The translations under genes were made by a program, and so were the position numbers. Below the pieces are notes generated by a model. It searched no databases, had not been told where the DNA came from, and saw only the letters and a list, made by a program, of their open reading frames with translations. Source: Planctomycetota bacterium (GTDB lineage Bacteria; Planctomycetota; OFTM77). From it: 46,173 nucleotides of DNA. The stretch spans positions 1-46,173 of the forward strand of contig JAJDCO010000027.1 of the NCBI GenBank assembly GCA_029260795.1, written 5' to 3'. Positions 1-9,020 of the stretch are shown here, one piece after another. Within the stretch, counting starts at the first letter, position 1, and each line of letters begins with the position of its first letter.

Positions 1-141
1 CTTCATTTGACCCCTCCGGGTTGCGTTCATCTGTTCAAACCCAAAATGGACCGCCCGGAGGGATCTTATCCCGCAACGCCTTTCTCACTCAAGCCGCTTA
101 AAGACAAGCGGTTGTACCCCAACAAAAACCAAACACACCCA
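1..141 (-). other. Junction of a probable mobile or foreign segment
   Basis: This stretch is visibly less GC-rich than the coding DNA beside it and breaks the S9 peptidase reading frame. It contains a 6-bp hairpin (CCGCTT at 94-99, AAGCGG at 106-111) and an inverted CCCTCCGGG/CCCGGAGGG pair (about 12-20 and 55-63). On the minus strand a GGAGGGG ribosome-binding site precedes an ATG at 6-4, so a gene probably starts here and runs out of the window to the left. This looks like the edge of an inserted element, but no transposase is visible, so the class is unknown. Confidence 0.35.
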
Positions 142-3100
142 GACGAGATCCGCCTGGGGTGAGACGGCGACAGCACAGCGCACCGGAGAATCGGCACCCA
201 GCGCGAGATGCAATGCGATCGATCCTCCCGAACCCCAACCGATGGTGGCGATCCGGGTCGCGTCGACGGCGGGGTCGACAGCCAAGACCGCGACGGCGCC
301 CCGACCGTCGACGACGTCACCGGCACCGGGATCGCGTCGGGCGGCATGCTCGGCTCCGTAGCCCGTGCAGCCGCGGACATCCGGCACCAACACGACGTAC
401 CCCTTCGCCGCGGCATCCTTCAAGCTGGACAGGTACAGCTCCAAGTCGAAAGTCGATTCGCCATGGAGCCAGACGAGGCCGGGGCGCCTCTGACCCTCCC
501 GGAGCCCGGCCGGCGAGAAGCGATAGGCCGGAATCTCGAGACCGTCCGAGGACGTGTATCGGATCTTGCGGGCCCGGACGTCGGCACCCAGCCGCGCGGC
601 GAGCTGGCGATCGTGCTCGGCCTTGGCAGCTGATGCTCGCGCAGTCGGATCGAGCACCTCTCCGCCGACGAGATCGAGCCCGAGGTCCAGCCCCTTGCTG
701 ATCGCTGGCACTCCTCGATCGAGCCAAACGGGAGGGGGTGCCTCCTGAAGATAGTGATCGAAGAACTGCTGCAAGCGAACCGACCAGTCTCTCCGGTTGT
801 GATCCTGTGTGAGACCGTGCTGCTCCCCGTTGTAGTTGAACAGCCAGGCCGGCTTGCCGAGGCGACGCAGCCCCACGAAGAGCTCGATGCCTTGATACCA
901 AGGCACGGCACCGTCTTGATCGTTATGTAGGATCAGCAGCGGGGTCTCGACGCTCTCGAGCCAGAAGATCGGTGAGTTCTCGATGAAAGGCAGCGTCTTC
1001 TCCCAGAGCGTTCCACCGATGCGACTCTGGGTCCGCTCGTACTGGAACATGCGGCTCATGCCGGTGCTCCAACGGATGCCTCCGTAGGCGCTGATCATGT
1101 TGCTGACGGGCGCCCCCGCCTCGGCGGCGGCAAACAGGTTAGTGCGCGTCACGAGGTAGGCGACCTGGTATCCGCCCCAGCTGTGCCCTTGCACACCGAT
1201 TCGCTCGCGGTCCACGAAGCCCTCGTCGATGAGCGAGGTCACTCCGGGCAAGACGGCATTCAGCGCACTGAGGCCCGGATAGCCGATTCGATACGGGATG
1301 TCGGGCACGAAGACGACATACCCGCGGCTCGCGTAGAAGCTGTAGTTCACATTCGCCCGGGCCGGAGCCGGAGCCACGTATCGGTGGAGGTTGTCGGAGT
1401 TCTTCTCGTAGAAGTAGACCATCATCGGATACTGGCGTGTCGACACGAACCCTTCGGGCTTGATCAGCAGCCCTTGAAGCTCTTGACCCTCGAGCGAGGT
1501 CCAGTTGTAGAGCTCGGAGCTCCCCCAGCGATACTCGGCCTGCTGCGGATTCGCGTTGCTGACGCGTCGCATCTCGCCGAAGTCCACATCGCTCACCCAA
1601 AGGTCGGGGAACTGATCGAAGCGCTCCTTCGTGAACAGAAGTCGATCGGCGTCCTCGGCGACGCGCGGCGGCGAGAATCGCGCTGGAGCCATGAGAAGCG
1701 GACGAGGCTTCTCAGCGCTCCGCAACCCGTCGCGGTAGAAACCAGCCTCCTTGGTCTCGACGTCGAACGCACTCAGGAGCATCGGCGAGTCGAGCGGCAG
1801 AGCCCGCTGCTCACGATCCAAGATCAGGTTCCGAAAACGCAGGCCACGCTCGCGACCGACGCCTTCGGTCAGGCACAGAGGAGGCCAGAAGCCTTCCGGA
1901 CTGGTCGCCCACACGTCGAACCGATCGTAGACCAGGAACATCTGATCGCCCTCGACCCAGCCCGGGCTGCCCCAAGCGCGTGGGAGCGAAGGCGTGTCCT
2001 GATCCTGATTCCACGCGGCGTGCGGGAGATGCTCGGTCAGGTTGACGATCTCCCGCTTGTCCACCGAGAGCGCGAACCAGTGTCGCTCTTTACCGTCCCA
2101 CCAGGTCAAGTAACGCTCTTCGGGAGAGAGCTGAGCCGAGGCCTGGAGATCCGAGAGAACCAGCTCGCGTCGCCCCGAATCGACATCGATGAGATAATGA
2201 TCATAGTATCGTGGCGAGTCCCAGGAGAGCCGTCGCAGGTAGGGCACGTTGGTGCTGCCCAACGCCCAGCGCCCGTCGCCCTCCCGGCCCACGCTCACGT
2301 TCGGTACCGACTCATCGGCGAGCACGACCACTCGACGGGCCGCCAGCTGGGCGACGGCCAGGAAAGTCCTTCGCCGCTCCTGCTCGACGGTCTTGAGCTG
2401 CTGGGTCTGTAGCAGCGGGTCCCGCCAGTGCCAGATGTCGACGCGTACCTCGGGCTGGTCGGACTCGGGGTCCCGACGCGGTGCCTCGTACCTCGCCGGG
2501 GCGATTCCAAACAGGAGTCGCTCCCCACTCTTGGAGAAGGTGGGAGAGCGGTGCTCGGAGATCTCCCAACCATCCGGCCAACCGACACGATCCCCCACCG
2601 TCGCCGGGCGGGCTGCCTCGTCACCGACGTTCCAGGTGAGTAGGTCCCAGGGAGCCTTCTCCTCCTTTTTCTCCTCCTTCGACGTCTCGTCGGACTCCGT
2701 CGAGTCCTCCGACTTCGGAGGCGAGGGACGGAAAAGGAAGGCCACGCGCTCGCCGCTCTTGTCGATCGTCACTCCTCGGGCCTCGCCGTCGCCTCGATGC
2801 AACCAACGAGATTCGCCGTTCGCCGTCAGAATTCGCTGCACCCCGCCAGGCTCGTCGTCGACGGAAGCCTTGACGAGCACCACGGACTCGCCGTCCTCGG
2901 CCATGACGATCGACGTCACGTGCGGGAATCGCTGCTCGGCACCCGTGGCCAGACGACGGAGAATCAGCTCGGACCCGACAGGCTTCGCCTCCTTCTTCTC
3001 TTTGCCCCCTGGCTTCGCCTTCGCCTTTTCGGCCACTCCGATACCGCTCGCACTCGAGGCGGTCGGCGCGCCGGGCTGACCTGTCGCCGCCGGTGACGGC

Positions 3101-3732
3101 AGCGCCGGCTTCGCAGCGGCTTCCCCCGGCTCGGCGGCCGGTTGCGGGACCTCGGCTCCGAGCTCCGTGCCGCTTTCTCGCGCCGGAGTCGTGTCCTCGG
3201 CGGCCGGCGCTTCGACCTCGAGGGGCTCTTCCAGCAGGATCGCGAGGACGGCTCCCGACTCTTCAGCAAGCGAGAGCTGCTTCACACGCAGAACCTGGAC
3301 GACGTTCCCCGATCCCAGCTCGAGTATCTCACAGCTCGCCTTTGGCTGTCGGGCTGCAGGGACCTTGTCCTTCTTGGCCTTCTTCAGCACCACCGGATCC
3401 GGAAGAACGCGATAGACCACAAACCGCGAGTCTCGTGTGAATCGTGCGCCTTGAGCGCGCTTCACCTCGAAGCGGCGGTCGCGGGTCAGGCTCTGAATGA
3501 CCAGGCGATCGTCTCCTTCACCACCGGGTGCCTCGGTGTACAGCACCCAGCTTCCATCGCTCGAGAGCGCCTCACCGCGGACCCGCGACCAGCGATCGAA
3601 GTCGGCGTGGTCGAGTGCTCGCTTCTCCGACCGAATCTGGGGTCCCTTCGAGCCGAACTCTTGTGCGGCTGCCGGAGACGCGGGGAGCATGAGGAAGAGC
3701 GACGTCAGGAAGAGGAGCATACGGGACTGCAT
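85..3732 (-). CDS. S9-family (prolyl oligopeptidase-like) secreted peptidase, 3'-truncated
   Basis: Secreted serine peptidase of the S9 family, 1215 aa as read. The chosen start (3732) follows a GAGAGG site and begins a clear signal peptide (MQSRMLLFLTSLFLMLP... ending in AAAQ). An N-terminal WD40/propeller-like region is interrupted by two charged, low-complexity stretches (about residues 170-255, Ala/Glu/Pro/Lys-rich, and 335-360, Glu/Lys/Ser-rich). The catalytic domain carries the nucleophile in GHSWGGY (Ser851), Asp940 in HNDQDGAVPW and His972 in GEQHGLTQ. A second alpha/beta-hydrolase domain follows, with GWGSGG as its nucleophile elbow, but it stops abruptly after AVSPQADL. The last ~19 residues are encoded by lower-GC DNA unlike the rest. 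The 3' end is therefore probably replaced by an insertion. The first peptidase domain looks intact, so activity may survive. Confidence 0.8.
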   Translation of the reverse strand: MQSRMLLFLTSLFLMLPASPAAAQEFGSKGPQIRSEKRALDHADFDRWSRVRGEALSSDGSWVLYTEAPGGEGDDRLVIQSLTRDRRFEVKRAQGARFTRDSRFVVYRVLPDPVVLKKAKKDKVPAARQPKASCEILELGSGNVVQVLRVKQLSLAEESGAVLAILLEEPLEVEAPAAEDTTPARESGTELGAEVPQPAAEPGEAAAKPALPSPAATGQPGAPTASSASGIGVAEKAKAKPGGKEKKEAKPVGSELILRRLATGAEQRFPHVTSIVMAEDGESVVLVKASVDDEPGGVQRILTANGESRWLHRGDGEARGVTIDKSGERVAFLFRPSPPKSEDSTESDETSKEEKKEEKAPWDLLTWNVGDEAARPATVGDRVGWPDGWEISEHRSPTFSKSGERLLFGIAPARYEAPRRDPESDQPEVRVDIWHWRDPLLQTQQLKTVEQERRRTFLAVAQLAARRVVVLADESVPNVSVGREGDGRWALGSTNVPYLRRLSWDSPRYYDHYLIDVDSGRRELVLSDLQASAQLSPEERYLTWWDGKERHWFALSVDKREIVNLTEHLPHAAWNQDQDTPSLPRAWGSPGWVEGDQMFLVYDRFDVWATSPEGFWPPLCLTEGVGRERGLRFRNLILDREQRALPLDSPMLLSAFDVETKEAGFYRDGLRSAEKPRPLLMAPARFSPPRVAEDADRLLFTKERFDQFPDLWVSDVDFGEMRRVSNANPQQAEYRWGSSELYNWTSLEGQELQGLLIKPEGFVSTRQYPMMVYFYEKNSDNLHRYVAPAPARANVNYSFYASRGYVVFVPDIPYRIGYPGLSALNAVLPGVTSLIDEGFVDRERIGVQGHSWGGYQVAYLVTRTNLFAAAEAGAPVSNMISAYGGIRWSTGMSRMFQYERTQSRIGGTLWEKTLPFIENSPIFWLESVETPLLILHNDQDGAVPWYQGIELFVGLRRLGKPAWLFNYNGEQHGLTQDHNRRDWSVRLQQFFDHYLQEAPPPVWLDRGVPAISKGLDLGLDLVGGEVLDPTARASAAKAEHDRQLAARLGADVRARKIRYTSSDGLEIPAYRFSPAGLREGQRRPGLVWLHGESTFDLELYLSSLKDAAAKGYVVLVPDVRGCTGYGAEHAARRDPGAGDVVDGRGAVAVLAVDPAVDATRIATIGWGSGGSIALHLALGADSPVRCAVAVSPQADLVWVCLVFVGVQPLVFKRLE

Positions 3733-3816
3733 CGGAGAACCTCTCGTCATCGATCGAATGCGGAAACGTGGCCAGGACGCATCCCCGACCGTGGTCCTCC
3801 CCTCGCCCGATCGGGA

Positions 3817-4590
3817 TCACCAGATCTCGATGACCTCCTCGGCCCGCATGCGATAGATCCCGCTCACGTACCCGTAGGCATCCTCCAGCTCACCGACCTC
3901 GAGCTTGCCGCGCACTTGGACGACTCCATCGGGATAGAACTCGACTCCCTGGTCGTCGCCGAGCTCGACCTCGATCCACTCGTTGACGTTCGCCTGCTTT
4001 CCGAAGCAGCAGTTGTCGACGAAGGCGGACAAGATGAACAACGTCACCTCGTCGTCGTTGTTGAAGTCGAGGGGAATCATGAAGCCTTCGACCTGCACGT
4101 GCTTGCCGTTAAGCGCCTGGATCCGCGGCGGGATCACGTTCTCGACCTCGGGCTCCGCGTCGCCCAGGAAGGGGTCGGCAACGAGGTAGGGAAACGAGGC
4201 GAGGTGACCGAAGGAGACCTCGATCACGCCGTCCGCGTTCGGCTCGAGAGGTTTCTTCCCCTTCTCGAGAGCCCCAGGAAGGTTGATTCGGTGCTGGGCC
4301 GGATTCTTGGCGGTCAGGAAATCCTTCTCGGCGAGCTTCGACGCGACCAAGTCGGTCGAGTCGGCGACCTCGGCACTCGAAGTCACGGGCTCGGTCTCAC
4401 CGGGCTCGGAGATCTCCTTCGAAGGGGTCGGCTCGCTCGGCGGCGCTTCATCGATGGGGGCGCCTTGGATCGGCTCTCCTTGAATACCGGCTGTCCGGAC
4501 CGAACTGGCATCGGGTTTGTCCGAGCACGATATCGACACGGTGCCAGCCACCAAGAACGACAACATGAAACAAGCACGACGCAGGATCAT
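3817..4590 (-). CDS. DUF3299-domain lipoprotein
   Basis: Predicted lipoprotein of 257 aa: a short hydrophobic leader ends in the lipobox SISC. A Pro/Glu/Ser-rich linker (about residues 25-90) precedes a DUF3299-type domain with the motif GFMIPLDF at about 170 and LFILSAFVDNCCFGK just after it. Family members are periplasmic proteins of unknown activity, often encoded beside FtsX-like ABC transporters, as here. The start ATG overlaps the stop of the His-rich lipoprotein gene (ATGA at 4590-4587), so the two are translationally coupled. In Vibrio, a DUF3299 protein sits in the zinc-responsive zrg cluster, which suggests a metal-related role by context. The adjacent double Cys in DNCCFGK could bind metal, but this is speculative. 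Confidence 0.75.
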   Translation of the reverse strand: MILRRACFMLSFLVAGTVSISCSDKPDASSVRTAGIQGEPIQGAPIDEAPPSEPTPSKEISEPGETEPVTSSAEVADSTDLVASKLAEKDFLTAKNPAQHRINLPGALEKGKKPLEPNADGVIEVSFGHLASFPYLVADPFLGDAEPEVENVIPPRIQALNGKHVQVEGFMIPLDFNNDDEVTLFILSAFVDNCCFGKQANVNEWIEVELGDDQGVEFYPDGVVQVRGKLEVGELEDAYGYVSGIYRMRAEEVIEIW

Positions 4591-5057
4591 TGTCCGGTCT
4601 CCTCCGACGGGGGGCTCTCCACAGGCTTCAGACTAAAGGGGATCCCTTCGAAAAGCTGCCCCCGAGCCTCGAGGCGCCGGAGGTTTCCGGCGACGGGGGC
4701 GGTACCTCGGTCACCGATCTCGGCGGCAAAGGCGGAGGTGTCCCCGATCCGCTCGCCGCTCAGGGCACTCGTGACCGGCATCAAGAGCACCGAGTCACCG
4801 CTGAGCTCGAGCTCGAGGTGCGGCTCAGCGACCCGCACCGACTGCTCGGCGTGACCATCGAGGACGTAGGCGGTCAGCCGCCGTGCCTTCAGATCCCAGA
4901 CCAGCTCGAGGTTGGCCACGTGGTCGCCGAGAGGTACGAGGACACCTCCGTGTGGGGCGACGTGCCCATGGGGAACCGGTGCCTGGACAGGCTCTTTTGA
5001 ACAGCCGGTCAGCAGCATCACGAGGAGCAGAGGGCCGCCGGATCGGAGTGTGAACAT
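4587..5057 (-). CDS. His-rich periplasmic lipoprotein of an ABC transport operon
   Basis: Small lipoprotein of 156 aa: hydrophobic leader LLLVMLLTGC with lipobox LTGC, followed by a His-rich segment (HGHVAPHGG, residues ~28-36) that could bind a metal. The rest looks like a compact beta domain. An upstream in-frame ATG at 5207 would lie inside the permease gene and lacks a signal sequence, so the start at 5057 is preferred. It lies 20 bp after the permease stop and overlaps the DUF3299 gene by 4 bp. By position and His content it resembles the metal-binding component (DUF2796/ZrgA type) of zrg-like ABC systems. The sequence similarity seen by eye is weak, so the family assignment is tentative. 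Confidence 0.6.
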   Translation of the reverse strand: MFTLRSGGPLLLVMLLTGCSKEPVQAPVPHGHVAPHGGVLVPLGDHVANLELVWDLKARRLTAYVLDGHAEQSVRVAEPHLELELSGDSVLLMPVTSALSGERIGDTSAFAAEIGDRGTAPVAGNLRRLEARGQLFEGIPFSLKPVESPPSEETGQ

Positions 5058-5077
5058 CACGGGCTCGCGTCGACTTC

Positions 5078-6358
5078 TCAAGAGGAAGGAACGAGGTTGC
5101 TTGCCACGTCGGTCGAGTAGGCCTTGCGAGCCGGAAGCAGGCCAGCCAGCGCCCCCAGCCCGAGCATGAGGAGAGGAAGCCAAAGAAAGACCGGATGGAA
5201 TCGCCACAGGTCGATCGCGACGCCGGTCTCTTGACGAATGATCGAGGCGGCGACCGCCAGGATTCCACCGTAGACGAAGTAGCCCACCAACACGCCGAGC
5301 AACGCGATGACGGCAGCTTCGAGCACGATCGCAGCGAACACGGTGCGTCGCTTGGCACCGAGGGCTCGGAGGATCGCAAACTCACGACGTCGCTCGTTCA
5401 TCGTGTTGTAGATGCTCGCCAAGATCGAGCCGGCGGCCACGACCACCACGAGCCAAGCTACGAGCTGGAGCACCTGCTGAACCCAGCCGAGCTTGTTGAA
5501 CAGCTCCGACATCACACGAGCGATCGGCCAGGCCATCGTCGCTTCCTTGCCTTGCCGATTGATCAGATTGGCGAGCTGAAGTCCGGCCCGGCTCCCGCGC
5601 AGCTTGAGCAGCACGGCGCTCACCTCTTTGTGCTCATCGGGAATCTCGGCCCCGGCACGCGCTTCGAACTCCTCGCCACTTCCGCGGAGCACATGACCGC
5701 CCATCCGGAAGACGCCTTCGATGGGAATCCAGATCACACGATCCGAGGGCGAGCTCGTCGTCTCCAGGATCCCGACGACGACGTACTCCTCTGGATGCTC
5801 GGGCTCGCCCGGTCGCCCACTCACGCCATGAGCCGGTTGAAAGTGGTCCCCGAGCTCGAGACCGGACTCCCGGGCCACGAAGCTCCCGATCACGGCTTCG
5901 CGTCGACCGGCATCGAAGGGCCGCCCGCCCGGGCGAACCTGGAAGCGTTGCCCCCGCTGAAACTCGAACTTGTCGAAGACATCTCGCGTCGTGCCGACGA
6001 TGCGAGAGCCTTGGAAGTTGTCACCGACGGCATAGGGCAGTGCCAGCTCGACCCGTGGATCGGTCGCGATCTCTCGATAGAGTGACCAGGGGATGTTGCC
6101 GGGCGAGGTCTCGAGGTGGAAGACGGCATTCAGGACCAACTGAAGCTGACTCCCTCTCGCACCCAGCACGGCGTCGAACCCCAGGGGCCCTCCCGCGAAG
6201 GCACGGCGCGACTGCTCGTGCACGGCGAAGACGGACATCACCAGCCCGGCCGCCAGCGCAGTCGACAACACGGTGATGGCCGTCGAGAGAAGGTGCTGGC
6301 GCAAGCTCCGACGGACGATGAGCCCGAGTGCGCGGCTTCGGGCAAAGAATGGTGACAT
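5078..6358 (-). CDS. FtsX/MacB-type ABC transporter permease
   Basis: Inner-membrane permease of 426 aa with the four-helix FtsX/MacB/LolE layout. One N-terminal transmembrane segment (STALAAGLVMSVFAVH, about residues 32-48) is followed by a ~240-residue periplasmic domain and three C-terminal segments. The region after the second helix has the family's cytoplasmic motif RRREFAILRALGAKR. This class does not move substrate through a channel; it couples ATP hydrolysis to work on periplasmic proteins or lipids (mechanotransmission). The ATG at 6358 shares its A with the stop of the ATPase gene (TGATG), which supports this start over a TTG one codon earlier. Downstream lipoproteins are probably its periplasmic partners. 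Confidence 0.85.
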   Translation of the reverse strand: MSPFFARSRALGLIVRRSLRQHLLSTAITVLSTALAAGLVMSVFAVHEQSRRAFAGGPLGFDAVLGARGSQLQLVLNAVFHLETSPGNIPWSLYREIATDPRVELALPYAVGDNFQGSRIVGTTRDVFDKFEFQRGQRFQVRPGGRPFDAGRREAVIGSFVARESGLELGDHFQPAHGVSGRPGEPEHPEEYVVVGILETTSSPSDRVIWIPIEGVFRMGGHVLRGSGEEFEARAGAEIPDEHKEVSAVLLKLRGSRAGLQLANLINRQGKEATMAWPIARVMSELFNKLGWVQQVLQLVAWLVVVVAAGSILASIYNTMNERRREFAILRALGAKRRTVFAAIVLEAAVIALLGVLVGYFVYGGILAVAASIIRQETGVAIDLWRFHPVFLWLPLLMLGLGALAGLLPARKAYSTDVASNLVPSS

Positions 6359-7041
6359 CAACGCGCCTCCGTGCCGCGCGCGGCCGCGTTGAGCTCGGAA
6401 AGCTCGTAGCGAGTATCGAATCGTCCCAAGACAGCGGGGTCATGGCTCACCAGCAGGAGAGCCGCCCCTTGCTCGTCGCAGATCGTGCGCATCAGCTCCA
6501 GAGCCTCGGCGGCGTGAATTGCATCCAGGTTGCCCGTGGGCTCATCGGCCAGCACCAGGCGAGGATGGTTGGCGAGCGCACGCGCGACGGCGACCCGCTG
6601 CTGCTGCCCGATCGAGAGCTGTCCGGGCCGGTAGCCGAGTCGATCCCCGAGACCGAGGCGCTCGAGGAGCTCCGCGGCGTGTCCAGGATCGGGTCCGCGT
6701 CCGAAGAACATCCCCAGGAGGACATTCTCGTGGGCGGAGTAGCCTTGAAGCAAGTTGAAGGTCTGGAACACGTAGCCGATGTGCCTCGCTCGCAGGGAAT
6801 CTCGGCCACTCTCGGAGAGCCTGACGAGATCGGTTCCGTCGAGCCGGATGCTGCCGGCGTCGGGCCGAAGGATGCCCGCGATGCAATTGAGAAAGGTCGT
6901 CTTCCCCGAGCCGCTGCGCCCCTCGAGAGCGACTTGTCGTCGCTCGGTGAGCTCGAATCGAGCCACGTCGAGGACGGTCGACGTCGTACCGTCCGGTGCA
7001 CGATAGGTCTTTCTGAGGCCTTCGATCTCCAGAAGCGACAT
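6358..7041 (-). CDS. LolD/MacB-like ABC transporter ATP-binding protein
   Basis: ABC ATPase of 227 aa, typical of the LolD/MacB/FtsE group. Visible motifs are Walker [10 protein letters not shown] (about residues 36-44), Q-loop region [10 protein letters not shown], signature [15 protein letters not shown], Walker [10 protein letters not shown] and the switch His in LLVSHD. The start at 7041 is preceded by TGAGGAG with good spacing; an upstream ATG (7068) has no site. It is the first gene of a four-gene minus-strand operon (ATPase, permease, His-rich lipoprotein, DUF3299 lipoprotein) and overlaps the permease by one base. The substrate is not evident; the neighbours suggest metal handling or lipoprotein work at the envelope. 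Confidence 0.9.
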   Translation of the reverse strand: MSLLEIEGLRKTYRAPDGTTSTVLDVARFELTERRQVALEGRSGSGKTTFLNCIAGILRPDAGSIRLDGTDLVRLSESGRDSLRARHIGYVFQTFNLLQGYSAHENVLLGMFFGRGPDPGHAAELLERLGLGDRLGYRPGQLSIGQQQRVAVARALANHPRLVLADEPTGNLDAIHAAEALELMRTICDEQGAALLLVSHDPAVLGRFDTRYELSELNAAARGTEAR

Positions 7042-7247
7042 GGACTCCTCACGAGCAAGTTCGGGCACCGGTCGCGCGCCATCCTAGCAATCGGTCAAAG
7101 CGCGCACCATGGTGCCGCGCGACAGAGACAGGAACGCGAAAAATGCGAGCTGGCGGCCGAGAACCTGGATGGCTATGCTCTTAGGTTGCGTGCACCTTCG
7201 TGTGTCGCCATCGAGATGAATCAAGCCGACGAACTCGTTGAAACCCG

Positions 7248-8795
7248 ATGATCACCATGGTGGATCGCCTACTCTGGGTCCTGATCGCCGCTGGCGTGCT
7301 TTGCGTATTGCCAGAGGCCAAGGCACAGACTCTCTACGTCGACGTCAGTCACAGCGGCTGCCCGGGCTCGGGTTCGCCGGGTGATCCCTACTGCCGTATT
7401 CAGGACGCGATCGCGGCGGCCTCACCCGGAAGCACCATCCGAGTGGCGCCCGGCACCTACTTCGAGAGCATCGACTTCCTCGGCAAGGCGATCACCGTCA
7501 TCAGCGAAAGCGGACCCAACGCGACCGTGATCGACGGTGGGCAAGGCGTCGTCGCGACCGTGACCTTTCAAACGGATGAGTCGCAGGACAGCGTCTTGGA
7601 AGGATTCACGATCCAGAACGGTCGCGGGGGCATCTCCTGCTTCCAGACCTCTCCGACGATCCAAGAGAACAAGATCGTCAACAACATGTTCCTATCGGGC
7701 ATCCGCTGCATCTCGGGCTCACCGGTGATCCGCAGCAACACGATCTCCTACAACACCGGAACGATCGGAAATGCTGGCGGCATCTACTGCGCCGCATCAT
7801 CGGCCTTCATCAGCAACAACGTGATTCAAGGCAACACCGGCCGCTACGGCGGTGGTATCTCGTGTCGCTCCGGGCAACCCAAGATCACCAGCAACCGGAT
7901 CATCGACAACACGGCGACGGACATCGGCGGCGGCGGCGTGTTCATGCGCACCTCCGATGCCGTGGTCGTGAACAACGAGATCGTGCGCAACGTGGCCAAC
8001 ACCGGTGGCGGTGTCTACACCTGGGGGGCGCCTTCCGGGGTCCTGGTCAACAACACCATCGCCGAAAACTCGTCCACGACCTACGGCGGGGCCATCTACA
8101 GCCTCGATGCTCAGACGATCATCCAAAACTCGATCATCTGGGACAACGGTCCGACGGCCGTCCACCGTCAAGGGGGATCCATCCAAGTCAGCTACTCCGA
8201 CATCCAGGGGGGCTATGCCGGAAGCGGGAACCTGAACACCAATCCCAAGTTCATGGATCCGTCGATGAACGACTTCCGCTTGGCCTGCGACTCGCCCTGT
8301 CTCGACGTCGGAACCTCGAACCCGGTCACGGTCTTGCCGTCCTTCGATCAGAGCGGCCGAGATGATCGCATCATCGGTCAGGTCGACCTCGGCGCCGATG
8401 AGCTCGGTGTCCTGTGGTCCCTGGTGGGACCGCCCATTCCGGGCGGTGCTCCCGTCTACTTCGCGGCCTCCAGCGCGCCTTCGTTGGCCGGCGATCTCTC
8501 CGAGATCTACCTCAGCCTCGGCAACGGGGAGTCGGCCGACGGAATCCCGGTGCCGGGCGCCGACGGCCGTCGACTCTTTCTCGACTTCGACCTGCTGTTG
8601 AACATCTGGCTGACGCTCCCGTCGGTCCTTCGAAGCGTCAACCTCACGGGCTGCCCCCCCGCCGGCACCTTCCCCTTCGTCGTACCGCCGAACATCTCCC
8701 CCGGACTCAATATCTGGTACGCCAGCGTCTCGTGGGACCTGAGCCAGGGGAAGGTCGTGTCACTCCCCCTCTCGAAGAGCTTCGCCATCCAGTAG
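7248..8795 (+). CDS. Secreted right-handed beta-helix (PbH1 repeat) protein
   Basis: Secreted protein of 515 aa with a signal peptide ending near AKAQ (about residue 27). Residues ~30-380 form a parallel beta-helix of the DUF1565/NosD kind: YCRIQDAIAAASPGSTIRVA is the typical entry, followed by repeats such as SPTIQENKIVNN, SPVIRSNTISYN, AFISNNVIQGN and KITSNRIIDN. Such proteins usually bind or cleave polysaccharide; no catalytic residues can be named. Residues ~390-515 form a separate module ending in FAIQ that also occurs at the end of the SBBP protein at 32932-35379. The gene stands alone, divergent from the ABC operon. A second in-frame ATG at 7257 is an alternative start; neither has a strong ribosome-binding site. 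Confidence 0.8.
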   Translation: MITMVDRLLWVLIAAGVLCVLPEAKAQTLYVDVSHSGCPGSGSPGDPYCRIQDAIAAASPGSTIRVAPGTYFESIDFLGKAITVISESGPNATVIDGGQGVVATVTFQTDESQDSVLEGFTIQNGRGGISCFQTSPTIQENKIVNNMFLSGIRCISGSPVIRSNTISYNTGTIGNAGGIYCAASSAFISNNVIQGNTGRYGGGISCRSGQPKITSNRIIDNTATDIGGGGVFMRTSDAVVVNNEIVRNVANTGGGVYTWGAPSGVLVNNTIAENSSTTYGGAIYSLDAQTIIQNSIIWDNGPTAVHRQGGSIQVSYSDIQGGYAGSGNLNTNPKFMDPSMNDFRLACDSPCLDVGTSNPVTVLPSFDQSGRDDRIIGQVDLGADELGVLWSLVGPPIPGGAPVYFAASSAPSLAGDLSEIYLSLGNGESADGIPVPGADGRRLFLDFDLLLNIWLTLPSVLRSVNLTGCPPAGTFPFVVPPNISPGLNIWYASVSWDLSQGKVVSLPLSKSFAIQ

Positions 8796-9020
8796 GCGAC
8801 GCGAGTCGGCCCGGTCGCACTTCCAGGCTCACGTGCGACGATCGCCACCGGGTCCTCGATCGGGATCGCATTCCTCTCCCGCCCTCCGTGACCCGCGGTG
8901 GTTTCATCCCCTCCCGCCCTCCGAGAGGACGCCCGGTTGCGAAGTCGGCCTGGGGGATCCAAGATGGAGGTCGCGGTCCGTTTCCGACGCCTTGTCTCGG
9001 CTTCGCTGGAGTGCCGTACG

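Noticed and set aside
3142..4854. 570-codon plus-strand frame over the S9 and DUF3299 genes
   Set aside because: It spans two genes on the other strand and shows no recognisable fold or start signal.
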